Assembly (NCBI RefSeq): GCF_000212695.1
Contig: NC_015514.1
Coordinates: 1,674,001-1,738,000, forward strand
DNA from: Cellulomonas fimi ATCC 484
Lineage (GTDB): Bacteria > Actinomycetota > Actinomycetes > Actinomycetales > Cellulomonadaceae
DNA length: 64,000 nt
Reading direction: 5' to 3'
Shown here: piece by piece, positions 36,421 to 46,045 of the stretch
Position numbering within the stretch: the stretch's first letter is position 1
Layout: the number at the start of each line of letters is the position of its first letter
Made by a program: the position numbers and the translations under genes
The notes under the pieces: model-generated
The model's input: the letters and a program-made list of their open reading frames with translations, nothing else
Told to the model about the DNA's origin: nothing
Database searches by the model: none

Positions 36421-39400
36421 TCACGACTGTCCCCGCAGCCGCAGGCCGCGCGGCGTCGGGGCGAACCCCGCGGCGACGAGCGCGCGACCGACCGGGCCGT
36501 GCAGCGCGCCGTCCGCGAGCACCTCCGCGCCGTCGAGCCGACTCACCGTGAGGCGTCCGGTGTGCCGGGTCCGGACGGCCTCGGCGAGCCCCTGCGCGGC
36601 GGCCGCGAGCGCCGGCTCGTCGTCGACGAACGACAGCGCGGTGCGCCCGCCCCGCTCCAGGTACAGCACCAGGGCGCCGTCGACGAGCACGACGAGCGCT
36701 CCGGCCTTGCGGCCGGGACGGTGCCGACCGGTCACCCCCGAGGCCCCGACCGCGCCCGTCCCGGAGGTGGGCCCACCACCCACGCCGGGCCCGGCGGGCG
36801 GGCGTTCCGCTGCGGGCCAGGCGAGCGCCGCGCCGTAGGGGTTCGCCGGGTCCGTCGCGGCGAGCACGACGACGACGGCGTCCGTGTCGGGCGACGCCGA
36901 CGTCGTCGGACCCGGGTGCGCCCATGCGTCGCCCGGAGCGTCACGGCTGTCGGCGGCGCGCTCGGCGGCGCGGTCCACCACCTGCGCGTCGACCCGGAGC
37001 CGGTCGACCGCCCCCGGCAGGGCGAACTGCGACCCCCCGAGTCGTTCCACGAAGTAGCCGCGGCGGACCTGCCCGCCGTTCTCGAGCGCGCTCAGCACGC
37101 GGTAGACGTCCGTGAACCGTGCGCCCAGCCCCTCGGACGGCGCCACGGCCCGCGTGAGGACGCCGTGCCGGTCGAGGAGCTGCGCCGCCGTGGCGTGCGC
37201 GCGCAGGGTCGGGTCGGGCTCGCGCTGCGGAAGCAGCGACCAGCGTCCGCCGGCCGACGCCGGACCGTCGAGCGCCGTCGCGCCCGCGCCGGGGACGCGC
37301 AGACCGGCCCGCAGCCCCAGGCGCGGGCGCAGCGCCCGGCCGCGCGGTGCGGGCGCACGGCTGCGGTGCGCGGTGGACCCCGAGCCGAGCCACGCGCGCA
37401 GCGGGGCGAGCGAGTCGTTGGTCACGAGCCCCGCCCACACGAGGTCCCAGACGGCACCGGCGACGTCCGTCCCGGACGGCGGGGGGACGCCGTCGTCGGT
37501 GGGCAGCGTGGTGCGCACCCGTTCGACGAGCTGGTGCAGGAACCAGGCCCCGCCGCCCGTGAGCGCGTCGAGCACGGCTGCGTGCAGCGGCGTCGCCGTC
37601 GGGTCGTCGCCGTCACGGTCCCGTGCCGGGGGCAGCGTGAGGTCGGCCACGGACGTCGGGTGGAGCGACACCAGGCCGTCGTGCCCGGCGAGCGCGCCGT
37701 GCCCCGCCCACAGCACCTCGCCGGCCGCCGTGAGCTCGTCGAGCATCGCGGGTGCGTAGTCGGGCACGCGCGCGGGCAGGACGTGCGTCTCCCACGCGGA
37801 CGCCGGCAGGGACACCCCCGCGAGCTGCTCGACGACGCGGGCGACGCCGTCGACGCCGCGCAGCCCGGGCGAGCCGGACGAGCGGCCCGGCAGCCGCGCC
37901 GGCTGCACCCCCTGCCATCGTGGCAGGAAGACCCCGAGCGCCTGCGGGTCGACGGGCTCGACCTGCGCGCGCAGCGCGGCGAGCGACCGGCGGCGCAGCG
38001 TGCGCAGGACCTGGGCGTCGCAGAACTCGTCGCCCGTGCCACCCAGCTCGTCGGGGCGCAGACGACCCTGGACGAGGACGCCGGCCGTCTCCAGCCGGCG
38101 CAGCGTCTCCGTGACCACGGCGACGCCCACGCCGAACCGTGCCGCCGCCGACGCGGCCGTGAAGGGGCCACGGGTGCGGGCGTGCCGGCGCAGCAGGTCG
38201 CCGACGGGATCGGGGACGAGCTCGGTGAACACCTCCGGCACACCGACGGGCAGGGCCACGCCGAGCGCGTCGCGCAGCCGCCCCGCGTCCTCGACGGCTG
38301 CCCACTGGTCCGCGCGCTCGGGCGGCAGCCCGCCGAGGCGCACCCGGATCGCCCGGCGTGCCGCCGCGAGCTCGGTGAGCCAGGTGGGGACGTCGGCGCG
38401 GTGCTCCTCGACGACGCGCAGCGCCGCCTCGTCGGCGGTCACCGGGCCGTGCCGGCGCAGCACGTCCGCGAGGCCCTCCACGGACCGGACCAGGCGGTCG
38501 GGTGCGGTGCCCGCGAGCTCCGCCTCCGTCCGGACCACCGCGGCCGGGTCGAGGAGGTCGGCGAGCTGGGACTCGCCGCCCTGCCCCAGCAGCTCGGCCA
38601 GGAGCGTCGGGTCGAGCGTGAGGGCCGCGGCGCGCCGCTCGGCCAGCGGGGCGTCGCCGTCGTAGAGGAACTGCGCGGTGTAGCCGAACAGCAGCGCCTG
38701 CGCGAACGGCGACGGCTGCGGCGTGGTCACCTCGACGACCCGCACGCGCCCCGAGCCGATGTCGCGCATCAGGCCCGTGAGCGCGTCCGTGTCGAAGTCG
38801 TCCTGCAGGCACTCCCGGACGGCCTCGAGCAGGATCGGGAAGTCCGGGTACTGCGCGGCGACCTGCAGCAGCTGCGCCGCGCGCTGCCGCTGCTGCCACA
38901 GCGGCTGACGACGGTCCGGGCGCCGGCGCGGCAGGAGCAGCGCACGGCTCGCGGCCTCGCGGAACCGCGCGCCGAACATCGTCGACGACGCGAGCTCCGT
39001 GCGTACGACGTCGAGGACCTCCTCCGGCTCGAGCAGGAGGTCGCTCAGCTCGATGCCCGGACCGTCGGCATCGGCCCCGTCCCACGGCTCGTCGCCCGCG
39101 TCGAGCACGTCCGGCAGGCGCAGCACGATCCCGTCGTCGGCGTGCATCGCCGCCGCGTCGACGCCGTACCGCTCGCGCAGCCGCGCGCCCACCACGACCG
39201 CCCACGGTGCGTGCACCCGCGCGCCGTACGGGGAGTGCAGCACCACGCGCCAGTCCCCGAGCTCGTCGCGGAACCGCTCGACCACGAGCACGGCGTCCGT
39301 GGGCAGCTCGCCGGTGGCCGCGCGCTGCTCCGCGAGATAGGTGAGCAGGTTGTCGGCGGCCCACGGGTCCAGGCCTGCGGCCTCGACGCGGTCGCGCGCC

Positions 39401-41427
39401 GCCGCCTCGGGCAGCGTGCCGAGCTCGCGCACCCACGCGCCCATCGCCCGGCCCAGCTCCGCGGGGCGGCCCTGCGAGTCGCCCTTCCAGAACGGCAGGC
39501 GCCCGGGGACGCCCGGGGCGGGGGACACGAGCACCCGGTCGGGCGTGATGTCCTCGATGCGCCACGTCGACGAGCCCAGCGTGAACGTGTCGCCGACGCG
39601 CGACTCGTAGACCATCTCCTCGTCGAGCTCGCCGACCCGGCGGCCCCCTCGGACACGGCCCCCCGCGCGCTCCGCGTCGACGGGCACGTCCTCGGTCGCG
39701 GCACCGCTCGCGAGGAACACCCCGAACTGTCCACGGTCGGGGATCGTGCCGCCGCTCGTCACCGCGAGCCGCAGTGCCCCGGGGCGGGCCGTGAGCACGT
39801 CGGTGACGCGGTCCCACACCAGGCGGGGGCGCAGCTCCGCGAACTCCTCGCTGGGGTAGCGGCCCGCGAGCATGTCGAGCACGGCCCGCAGCGTCGCGTC
39901 GCCGAGCGTCGCGAACGGCGCCGCGCGGCGCACGACCGCCGCCAGGTCGTCGACGGACCAGTCGTCGACCGCGACCATCGCGACGACCTGCTGCGCGAGC
40001 ACGTCGAGCGGGTTGCGCGGCACGGACATGGGCTCGAGGACGCCGTCGCGCATCCGTTCGGCGGTGACGGCCGCGGGCACGAGCTCGCCGCGGAACGTGG
40101 GGAACACGACACCGCGCGAGACGGCCCCGACCTGGTGCCCGGCCCGGCCGACGCGCTGCAGCCCGCTCGCGACCGACGGTGGCGTGCCGACCTGGACCAC
40201 GAGGTCGACCGCTCCCATGTCGATGCCGAGCTCGAGCGAGCTGGTCGCGACGACCGCGGGCAGCCGGCCGGCCTTGAGCTCGGACTCGGTGCGGGTGCGC
40301 TCCGCGCGGCTCATCGACCCGTGGTGCGCGCGAGCCAGGATCGTCGCCGCGTCCCGCGTGTCGACACCCACCGCGGTGCCCGACTGCGCGGGGACGGCGG
40401 CGACCTGGAGCGTCCCGGGGTCCGGCACGTCGACGCCCTGGCGCCCCGCCCACACCTCGTTGATCCGCGACGTCAGGCGCTCGGCTCCGCGGCGGGAGTT
40501 CGTGAACACGAGGGTCGAGCGGTGACGCGCCACGAGGTCGACGACGCGCTCCTCGACGTGCGGCCAGATGGACGGGCGCACGAGCGGCCGGTCCGCGGTG
40601 CCCGTCAGGTCGGCACCCGGCGCCTCGTCGCCGGCGCCCGGGCCCGACGGGACCGCGAGCTCGGTGAGGTCCGGCACGGGCACGACGACGTCCACGTCGA
40701 TCCGCTTCGTCGACGGCGGCTGCACGACCCGGACCGTGCGTCCGCCCGCGGCGGCGGCCCGCGCGCCGCCCAGGAACTCGGCGACCGTCTCCACGGGGCG
40801 GACCGTCGCCGACAGGCCGATGCGCTGCGCCGGCCCGGGCCCGTCCGGGCGGTCGAGCAGGGCGTCGAGCCGCTCGAGCGACAGCGCCAGGTGCGCGCCG
40901 CGCTTGGTGCCCGCGACCGCGTGGATCTCGTCGACGATGACCGTGCGCACGCCCGACAGGCCCGAGCGGGCCGCGGACGTCAGCACGAGGTACAGCGACT
41001 CGGGCGTCGTGATGAGGATGTCCGGCGGCCGTGTCGCGAACGCGCGCCGCTCCGCGGGCGGCGTGTCTCCCGTGCGGATCCCCACCGACACGTCGGGCAG
41101 CGTGCGGCCGAGGCGTGCGGCGGCCTGCCGGATCCCGACCAGGGGCGAGCGCAGGTTCCGCTCGACGTCCGTCGCGAGCGCCTTGAGCGGCGAGACGTAC
41201 AGCACGCGGCAGCGGGCGGCCGGGTCGGGCGGCGACTCGTCCGTGAGGAGCCCGTCGAGCGCCCACAGGAAGGCGGCGAGCGTCTTGCCGGAGCCCGTCG
41301 GCGCCACGACGAGCGCGTGCTCGCCGCCCGAGACCGCGGCCCACGCGCCCTCCTGCGCGGCCGTGGGCTGCTCGAACGCGCCCTCGAACCACGACCGCGT
41401 CGCGTCGGAGAACCTCGGGAGCACCAC
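36421..41427 (-). CDS. lhr: Large ATP-dependent helicase Lhr
   Basis: A superfamily-2 3'-5' DNA helicase of DNA repair. 1668 residues, the length of the large actinobacterial type. Helicase core: Q-motif region, Walker A APTGSGKT (K48), Walker B DEIH (166-169), SAT-like GLSATVRP, and the second RecA domain with ELGIDMGAVDLVVQVGTPPS and QRVGRAGHQ. A winged helix and the Lhr-specific C-terminal region follow (beta-barrel and Lhr-CTD). GTG at 41427; GTG 41424 is equally possible. The opposite strand is open over almost the whole gene, an artefact of its GC-rich codons. Confidence 0.95.
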   Translation of the reverse strand: MVLPRFSDATRSWFEGAFEQPTAAQEGAWAAVSGGEHALVVAPTGSGKTLAAFLWALDGLLTDESPPDPAARCRVLYVSPLKALATDVERNLRSPLVGIRQAAARLGRTLPDVSVGIRTGDTPPAERRAFATRPPDILITTPESLYLVLTSAARSGLSGVRTVIVDEIHAVAGTKRGAHLALSLERLDALLDRPDGPGPAQRIGLSATVRPVETVAEFLGGARAAAAGGRTVRVVQPPSTKRIDVDVVVPVPDLTELAVPSGPGAGDEAPGADLTGTADRPLVRPSIWPHVEERVVDLVARHRSTLVFTNSRRGAERLTSRINEVWAGRQGVDVPDPGTLQVAAVPAQSGTAVGVDTRDAATILARAHHGSMSRAERTRTESELKAGRLPAVVATSSLELGIDMGAVDLVVQVGTPPSVASGLQRVGRAGHQVGAVSRGVVFPTFRGELVPAAVTAERMRDGVLEPMSVPRNPLDVLAQQVVAMVAVDDWSVDDLAAVVRRAAPFATLGDATLRAVLDMLAGRYPSEEFAELRPRLVWDRVTDVLTARPGALRLAVTSGGTIPDRGQFGVFLASGAATEDVPVDAERAGGRVRGGRRVGELDEEMVYESRVGDTFTLGSSTWRIEDITPDRVLVSPAPGVPGRLPFWKGDSQGRPAELGRAMGAWVRELGTLPEAAARDRVEAAGLDPWAADNLLTYLAEQRAATGELPTDAVLVVERFRDELGDWRVVLHSPYGARVHAPWAVVVGARLRERYGVDAAAMHADDGIVLRLPDVLDAGDEPWDGADADGPGIELSDLLLEPEEVLDVVRTELASSTMFGARFREAASRALLLPRRRPDRRQPLWQQRQRAAQLLQVAAQYPDFPILLEAVRECLQDDFDTDALTGLMRDIGSGRVRVVEVTTPQPSPFAQALLFGYTAQFLYDGDAPLAERRAAALTLDPTLLAELLGQGGESQLADLLDPAAVVRTEAELAGTAPDRLVRSVEGLADVLRRHGPVTADEAALRVVEEHRADVPTWLTELAAARRAIRVRLGGLPPERADQWAAVEDAGRLRDALGVALPVGVPEVFTELVPDPVGDLLRRHARTRGPFTAASAAARFGVGVAVVTETLRRLETAGVLVQGRLRPDELGGTGDEFCDAQVLRTLRRRSLAALRAQVEPVDPQALGVFLPRWQGVQPARLPGRSSGSPGLRGVDGVARVVEQLAGVSLPASAWETHVLPARVPDYAPAMLDELTAAGEVLWAGHGALAGHDGLVSLHPTSVADLTLPPARDRDGDDPTATPLHAAVLDALTGGGAWFLHQLVERVRTTLPTDDGVPPPSGTDVAGAVWDLVWAGLVTNDSLAPLRAWLGSGSTAHRSRAPAPRGRALRPRLGLRAGLRVPGAGATALDGPASAGGRWSLLPQREPDPTLRAHATAAQLLDRHGVLTRAVAPSEGLGARFTDVYRVLSALENGGQVRRGYFVERLGGSQFALPGAVDRLRVDAQVVDRAAERAADSRDAPGDAWAHPGPTTSASPDTDAVVVVLAATDPANPYGAALAWPAAERPPAGPGVGGGPTSGTGAVGASGVTGRHRPGRKAGALVVLVDGALVLYLERGGRTALSFVDDEPALAAAAQGLAEAVRTRHTGRLTVSRLDGAEVLADGALHGPVGRALVAAGFAPTPRGLRLRGQS

Positions 41428-41529
41428 CGCGACATCGTGTCAGGTGGCGCCCACACCCGCCGTGCGGCGCTCGCACGTCCACCCGCCGCGGGTGCGCGCC
41501 GGCGGCGGTACGGGTGGCAGGCTGTCGCC

Positions 41530-41763
41530 GTGAGGTACCGCGAGTTCTGGGAGCTGGTCGACGACGTCCTCGGCAGCGCCGAGGGCCGTGGCCTGGTGCG
41601 CGAGCTCGTGCTCGACGAGCTGGGGCAGCGCACGGCGCAGCAGGCGCTCGACGACGGGGACGAGCCCCGCAGCGTGTGGCACGCGCTGTGCGACGCGCTG
41701 CAGGTGCCCGACGCCGCCCGCTGGGGCAGCGACCCGCACCGCGCGGCCCCGCCCCGGCGCTGA
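41530..41763 (+). CDS. DUF3046 protein
   Basis: A 77-residue acidic protein (VRYREFWELVDDVLGSAEGR at the start, HALCDALQVPDAARWG near the end) that matches the actinobacterial DUF3046 family, normally encoded just before recA. GTG at 41530 lies 6 nt after CAGGCT, so it may be leaderless. No catalytic motif. Here a phosphodiesterase and an MBL gene separate it from recA. Function unknown. Confidence 0.88.
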   Translation: MRYREFWELVDDVLGSAEGRGLVRELVLDELGQRTAQQALDDGDEPRSVWHALCDALQVPDAARWGSDPHRAAPPRR

Positions 41764-41774
41764 GGTCCGCGCCC

Positions 41775-43862
41775 GTGACCGTCGAGGCCGCACCCGCCCG
41801 CCCGCCGCGGCGGTGGGTGCCCACGCTCGCGGACGTGGGCGACGTCGCACTGAGCCTGGCCACCACGGCCCTGGGTCTCGCGGTCGCGATCGCGCTCGTC
41901 GACGGCGTGGCCGCGACGTCGCCGCTCTCGGTCGTCCTCGTCGCGCTCGCGGTCGGCGTGGGCGACCTGCTGCTGCGCGCGCCGCTGCGCTGGTTCGCCG
42001 CCGCGGCCGGAGCCATGGGGGCGCTCGCGGCGGGGCTGCTCGTCCAGGTCGCCGTCGCGTGGGTCGCCCTGGCGTACGTCCCGGGGATCGCGCTCGACTC
42101 CGCGTGGGCCACGGCCGCGGTGCTCGTGCTGACAGCGGTCGTCATGGCGGCCGCGCGGTGGGTGTGGGGTGCGAACGACAGCGACTACGTCATCGCCGAC
42201 GTCCTGCGCCGGGCGCGGCGGCGCGCGCGACGCGCGGGCGCGCGGCCCGACGACGGTGCGCGCGAGGCGGGGCTGCTCGTCGTCCAGCTCGACGGCGTCG
42301 CGGAGCCCGTCCTGCAGCAGGCGATCGAGGCGGGGCTCGCGCCGACGGTGCAGCGCTGGCTCACCGACGGCACGCACCGGCTCGAGCGCTGGTGGGCGCG
42401 CGTGCCGTCGACCACGCCGGCCAGCCAGGCCGGCCTCCTGCACGGCGACTCGACGCAGATCCCGGCGTTCCGCTGGTGGGACCGGGGCCTGGGGCGGCTC
42501 GTCGTGACGAACCACCCCGTCGACGCCGCGCTCGTCGAGGCCCGGCTCACGACCGGCAAGGGTCTGCTCGCCGGCGGCGGCACGGCGGTCTCGACGATGT
42601 TCTCCGGCGACGCGTCGGCCGCGTACGTCGTGATGAGCCGCGCCCGGACCCGGGGGCCGGACGGCGAGCGCGCCGGTCTCGGTCCGGGCCCGTCGTTCCT
42701 GCGGTTCTTCGCGAGCCCGTTCGTGCTCGCGCGCGCGGTGAGCCTGTCGCTGGGCGAGATGGTCAAGGAGCTGTACCAGGCCCGCCGGCAGCGGGTGCGC
42801 GACGTGCGGCCGCGCATCTCGCGTGGCGGCTGGTACGTCGTCCTGCGGGGCGTGACGAACGTGCTCATGCGCGACCTGAGCACGTCCCTCGTCGCCGAGG
42901 CGCTCATGCGCGGCGACCCGACGGTCTTCGTCGACCTCGTGGACTACGACGAGATCGCGCACCACGCGGGGCCCACGCGTCCGGAGTCGATGCGCGCGCT
43001 GGAGGGCCTGGACCGGGTGCTGCACACCCTCGAGCAGGTGGTCGCGGTGGCGCCGCGCGCGTACCGCGTGGTCGTGCTGTCCGACCACGGGCAGGCCCTC
43101 GGGGCGACCGCGCAGGACGTGGAGGGGCGCAGCCTGCTCGACACCGTCCGCGCGCTCATGGCGGCACCGGCGGCCCCCGGCGTGCAGAGCGCGACGGGCG
43201 AGGACTGGGGGCCGCTCAACGCCCTGCTGACCAGCGCGTTCGGCGGCGGGCGCGCGACGACGGTCGTGGGTCCGGACGCCCGCGACGGGCGCGACGCCGC
43301 TCGCTCCGGCGAGGTCCCCGAGGTCGTCGTGGTCGGGTCGGGGAACCTGGGGCTGGTGTGGTTCCCGCGCACGCCGCGCCGGCTCGCGCTCGAGGACGTG
43401 CAGGAGCGGTGGCCGGGCCTCGTCGCGGGGCTCGCCGCCCGGCCGACGGTCGGCGTCGTCGTCGCGGACACGCGCGACCGGGGCCTCGTCGCGGTCGGTG
43501 CGCGCGGGCTGCTGCTCCTCGAGCAGGACGGCGCGGTCGCGGAGGGTGAGGACCCCCTGGCGCCCTACGGGCCGCGCGGCCGGGCCGACCTGGTGCGGGC
43601 CGCGCGGCTCGCGCACAGCGGCGACCTGCTCGTCGTGTCCACGGTGTCGCAGCGCGGGCACGTGCACGCGTTCGAGGGCCAGGTCGGGTCGCACGGCGGC
43701 ATCGGGGGGGACCAGAACCACGCGCTGCTCCTGCACCCGACCGACTGGGGCGTCGACGACGACCTGCGCGACGACGTCGGCGACGCGCGGCTGCTGGTCG
43801 GGGCGGAGGCGGTGCACGCCCAGCTCCTGCGCTGGGCGTCGGCCGCGGGGCTGCGGCCGTGA
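41775..43862 (+). CDS. Membrane holin-like / type I phosphodiesterase fusion
   Basis: 695 residues. The first part (about 20-125) has four membrane helices resembling a phage-holin-family membrane domain. From about 155 an alkaline-phosphatase-superfamily domain follows: VVQLDGVAEPVLQQA (metal Asp), STTPASQAGLLHG (nucleophile region), VDLVDYDEIAHHAG, VVVLSDHGQALG and EGQVGSHGGIGGDQNHALLL near the end, so the phosphodiesterase/phosphatase core looks complete. GTG 11 nt after DUF3046. Its stop overlaps the MBL gene by 4 nt. Substrate unknown; a membrane lipid headgroup or envelope phosphodiester is a guess. Confidence 0.8.
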   Translation: MTVEAAPARPPRRWVPTLADVGDVALSLATTALGLAVAIALVDGVAATSPLSVVLVALAVGVGDLLLRAPLRWFAAAAGAMGALAAGLLVQVAVAWVALAYVPGIALDSAWATAAVLVLTAVVMAAARWVWGANDSDYVIADVLRRARRRARRAGARPDDGAREAGLLVVQLDGVAEPVLQQAIEAGLAPTVQRWLTDGTHRLERWWARVPSTTPASQAGLLHGDSTQIPAFRWWDRGLGRLVVTNHPVDAALVEARLTTGKGLLAGGGTAVSTMFSGDASAAYVVMSRARTRGPDGERAGLGPGPSFLRFFASPFVLARAVSLSLGEMVKELYQARRQRVRDVRPRISRGGWYVVLRGVTNVLMRDLSTSLVAEALMRGDPTVFVDLVDYDEIAHHAGPTRPESMRALEGLDRVLHTLEQVVAVAPRAYRVVVLSDHGQALGATAQDVEGRSLLDTVRALMAAPAAPGVQSATGEDWGPLNALLTSAFGGGRATTVVGPDARDGRDAARSGEVPEVVVVGSGNLGLVWFPRTPRRLALEDVQERWPGLVAGLAARPTVGVVVADTRDRGLVAVGARGLLLLEQDGAVAEGEDPLAPYGPRGRADLVRAARLAHSGDLLVVSTVSQRGHVHAFEGQVGSHGGIGGDQNHALLLHPTDWGVDDDLRDDVGDARLLVGAEAVHAQLLRWASAAGLRP

Positions 43863-44725
43863 CGGCCGGCGGGGTGCGCGTGCGGTGGCTCGGCCACGCC
43901 ACGACGGTCCTGGACCTCGACGGCGTCCGGCTGCTCACCGACCCCCTGCTGCGCGGGCACGCGGGACTGCTGCGGCGCCGCGGCGCTGCTCCGGACCCCG
44001 ACCACTGGGCGGGTGCCGACGCCGTCCTCGTGTCCCACCTGCACCACGACCACGCCGAGCTGGGCTCGTTGCGGCAGCTTCCCGGCGTGCCCGTCCTGAC
44101 CGCGCCGTCGAACGCGCGCTGGATGCGGGGCCGCGGCGTCGAGGCGGCGCTGGGCGTGCCGGACCACGTGTGGTGGACGGTGCCGGGCAGCGAGGTGCGG
44201 GTGCGGCTCGCGCCCGCGGTGCACGGGGACCGGCCGATGCCGCACCGCCCGAACACCGCCCACGGGTTCCTCGTCGACGCGCCGTCCGCGCGCGTGTGGT
44301 TCGCGGGGGACACCGCACCGTTCGCCGCGATGCACGACCTGCCCGCGCTGCTCGGCGGCCCGGTGGACGTGGCGCTGGTGCCCGTCGGCGGGTGGGGGCC
44401 GCGCCTGTCGGGCGGGCACATGGACGCCCACCAGGCGGCGCGGGCCTGTGCCGCGGTGCACGCGCGCGCCGCGGTGCCCGTGCACTGGGGCACGCTGCAC
44501 CCGCCCGCGTCGCGGCGGCTGCCCCCGGGGTGGATGGACCGCGCGGGGCCGGCGTTCGCGGCAGCGGCGGCCCGGCTCGCGCCCGGGTGTCGCGTGCACG
44601 TCCTGGCGCCGGGCGAGCAGGTCCGGCTCGCCGGGCGCGACGGCGACCCGGCGGACGGGCCGGCAGGCCGTGCTCCCGACCGGCTCGACGGGCCCGGCCC
44701 GCAGCGGCACGCGGACGGTCCCTGA
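43859..44725 (+). CDS. MBL-fold metallo-hydrolase (UlaG/NAPE-PLD-like)
   Basis: 288 residues with a complete metal motif [10 protein letters not shown] (HxHxDH), preceded by [20 protein letters not shown] and followed by [19 protein letters not shown] and [11 protein letters not shown]. This resembles L-ascorbate-6-phosphate lactonase and NAPE-PLD-type enzymes, which cleave phosphoesters or lactones. GTG overlaps the phosphodiesterase stop by 4 nt, so the pair is translated together and might act on one substrate in sequence. The C-terminal 40 residues are low-complexity. Confidence 0.82.
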   Translation: MTAGGVRVRWLGHATTVLDLDGVRLLTDPLLRGHAGLLRRRGAAPDPDHWAGADAVLVSHLHHDHAELGSLRQLPGVPVLTAPSNARWMRGRGVEAALGVPDHVWWTVPGSEVRVRLAPAVHGDRPMPHRPNTAHGFLVDAPSARVWFAGDTAPFAAMHDLPALLGGPVDVALVPVGGWGPRLSGGHMDAHQAARACAAVHARAAVPVHWGTLHPPASRRLPPGWMDRAGPAFAAAAARLAPGCRVHVLAPGEQVRLAGRDGDPADGPAGRAPDRLDGPGPQRHADGP

Positions 44726-44766
44726 CCCGCGTCGGTCGAGGGCCCGGCCGTGCGGACGGGATCGGA

Positions 44767-44787
44767 CGACACGCCGTCGGCGTGTCG
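44767..44787 (+). terminator. Hairpin before recA promoter
   Basis: CGACACGCC and GGCGTGTCG form a 9-bp stem with a GTC loop between the MBL gene and the SOS box. Likely ends the DUF3046-PDE-MBL transcript. Confidence 0.6.
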
Positions 44788-44793
44788 CCGTCG

Positions 44794-44809
44794 TCGAACA
44801 CCTGTTCGG
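44794..44809. promoter_or_regulatory. LexA/SOS box of recA
   Basis: TCGAACACCTGTTCGG matches 15 of 16 bases of the actinobacterial LexA consensus TCGAAC-N4-GTTCGA. It is immediately upstream of the recA -10. Confidence 0.9.
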
Positions 44810-44810
44810 G

Positions 44811-44816
44811 TACTGT
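44811..44816 (+). promoter_or_regulatory. recA -10 element
   Basis: TACTGT directly follows the SOS box, so LexA binding would cover the -35 region. The start would give recA a leader of about 165 nt (to 44990), in which no other feature is evident. Confidence 0.6.
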
Positions 44817-44990
44817 GGTCCGTGGGTGATCGGCGACCGAGCCGTCCACCGCCCCTCCCGGCCTCGTCCGGGTCCCCAGGGCGGGTGGCGCAGCGGTCGG
44901 GATGTCGGTGGTCGGGCATACGTTCACCCGCGACGAAGACCAGCCCCCGCAGGCGCAGCCGGACGCTGCACGAGACGACGAGGTGGGAAC

Positions 44991-46031
44991 ATGCCCGCAC
45001 CCCAGGACCGCGAGAAGGCCCTCGAGGCCGCCCTCAGCCAGATCGACCGCCAGTTCGGCAAGGGCTCGATCATGCGCCTCGGCGACGAGGGGCGCCCGCC
45101 CGTCGAGGTGATCCCGACCGGCTCCATCGCGCTCGACGTGGCGCTCGGCATCGGCGGCCTGCCGCGCGGCCGCATCATCGAGGTGTACGGCCCCGAGTCC
45201 TCCGGCAAGACGACCGTCGCGCTGCACGCGGTCGCGAACGCCCAGAAGGCGGGCGGCATCGCGGCCTTCATCGACGCCGAGCACGCGCTGGACCCGGAGT
45301 ACGCCAAGAAGCTCGGCGTCGACACCGACGCGCTGCTCGTGTCGCAGCCGGACACCGGTGAGCAGGCGCTCGAGATCATGGACATGCTGATCCGCTCCGG
45401 CGCGATCGACATCATCGTCATCGACTCCGTCGCTGCCCTCGTGCCCAAGGCGGAGATCGAGGGCGAGATGGGCGACAGCCACGTCGGTCTGCAGGCCCGC
45501 CTGATGTCGCAGGCGCTGCGCAAGATCACCGGTGCCCTCAACGCGTCCGGCACGACGGCGATCTTCATCAACCAGCTGCGCGAGAAGATCGGCGTCTTCT
45601 TCGGCTCCCCGGAGACGACGACCGGTGGCAAGGCGCTCAAGTTCTACGCGTCCGTCCGCATGGACATCCGCCGCATCGAGACCCTCAAGGAGGGCACGGA
45701 CGCGGTCGGCAACCGGACCCGCGTGAAGATCGTCAAGAACAAGATGGCCCCGCCGTTCAAGCAGGCCGAGTTCGACATCCTCTACGGCGTCGGCATCTCC
45801 CGTGAGGGCAGCCTCATCGACCTCGGCGTCGAGCACGGCTTCGTGCGCAAGTCGGGTGCCTGGTACACGTACGAGGGCGACCAGCTCGGCCAGGGCAAGG
45901 AGAACGCGCGCAAGTTCCTGCGCGACAACCCCGACCTGGCCGACGAGATCGACAAGAAGATCAAGGAGAAGCTCGGCATCGGGGCACGCCTCGACGCGCC
46001 GGCGGACGTGCCGCCGCCGGTCGACTTCTGA
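44991..46031 (+). CDS. recA: Recombinase RecA
   Basis: Strand-exchange ATPase and co-protease for LexA. 346 residues: Walker [10 protein letters not shown] (K73), [35 protein letters not shown]-binding loops ([38 protein letters not shown]), and [12 protein letters not shown]. No intein. ATG at 44991 with GAGGTGGGAAC upstream. SOS box 182 nt before the start. recX follows 14 nt after its stop. Confidence 0.99.
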   Translation: MPAPQDREKALEAALSQIDRQFGKGSIMRLGDEGRPPVEVIPTGSIALDVALGIGGLPRGRIIEVYGPESSGKTTVALHAVANAQKAGGIAAFIDAEHALDPEYAKKLGVDTDALLVSQPDTGEQALEIMDMLIRSGAIDIIVIDSVAALVPKAEIEGEMGDSHVGLQARLMSQALRKITGALNASGTTAIFINQLREKIGVFFGSPETTTGGKALKFYASVRMDIRRIETLKEGTDAVGNRTRVKIVKNKMAPPFKQAEFDILYGVGISREGSLIDLGVEHGFVRKSGAWYTYEGDQLGQGKENARKFLRDNPDLADEIDKKIKEKLGIGARLDAPADVPPPVDF

Positions 46032-46045
46032 GCGACACGTCGCGC

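Noticed and set aside
35503..41763. A 2086-codon open frame on the plus strand
   Set aside because: It is the antisense shadow of lhr and nei: Arg/Arg-Pro-rich, without any domain. Only its last 77 codons (DUF3046, from 41530) are real.
41775..42150. Reading the holin-like domain as a prophage remnant
   Set aside because: It is fused in frame to a complete phosphodiesterase and no other phage gene is near.
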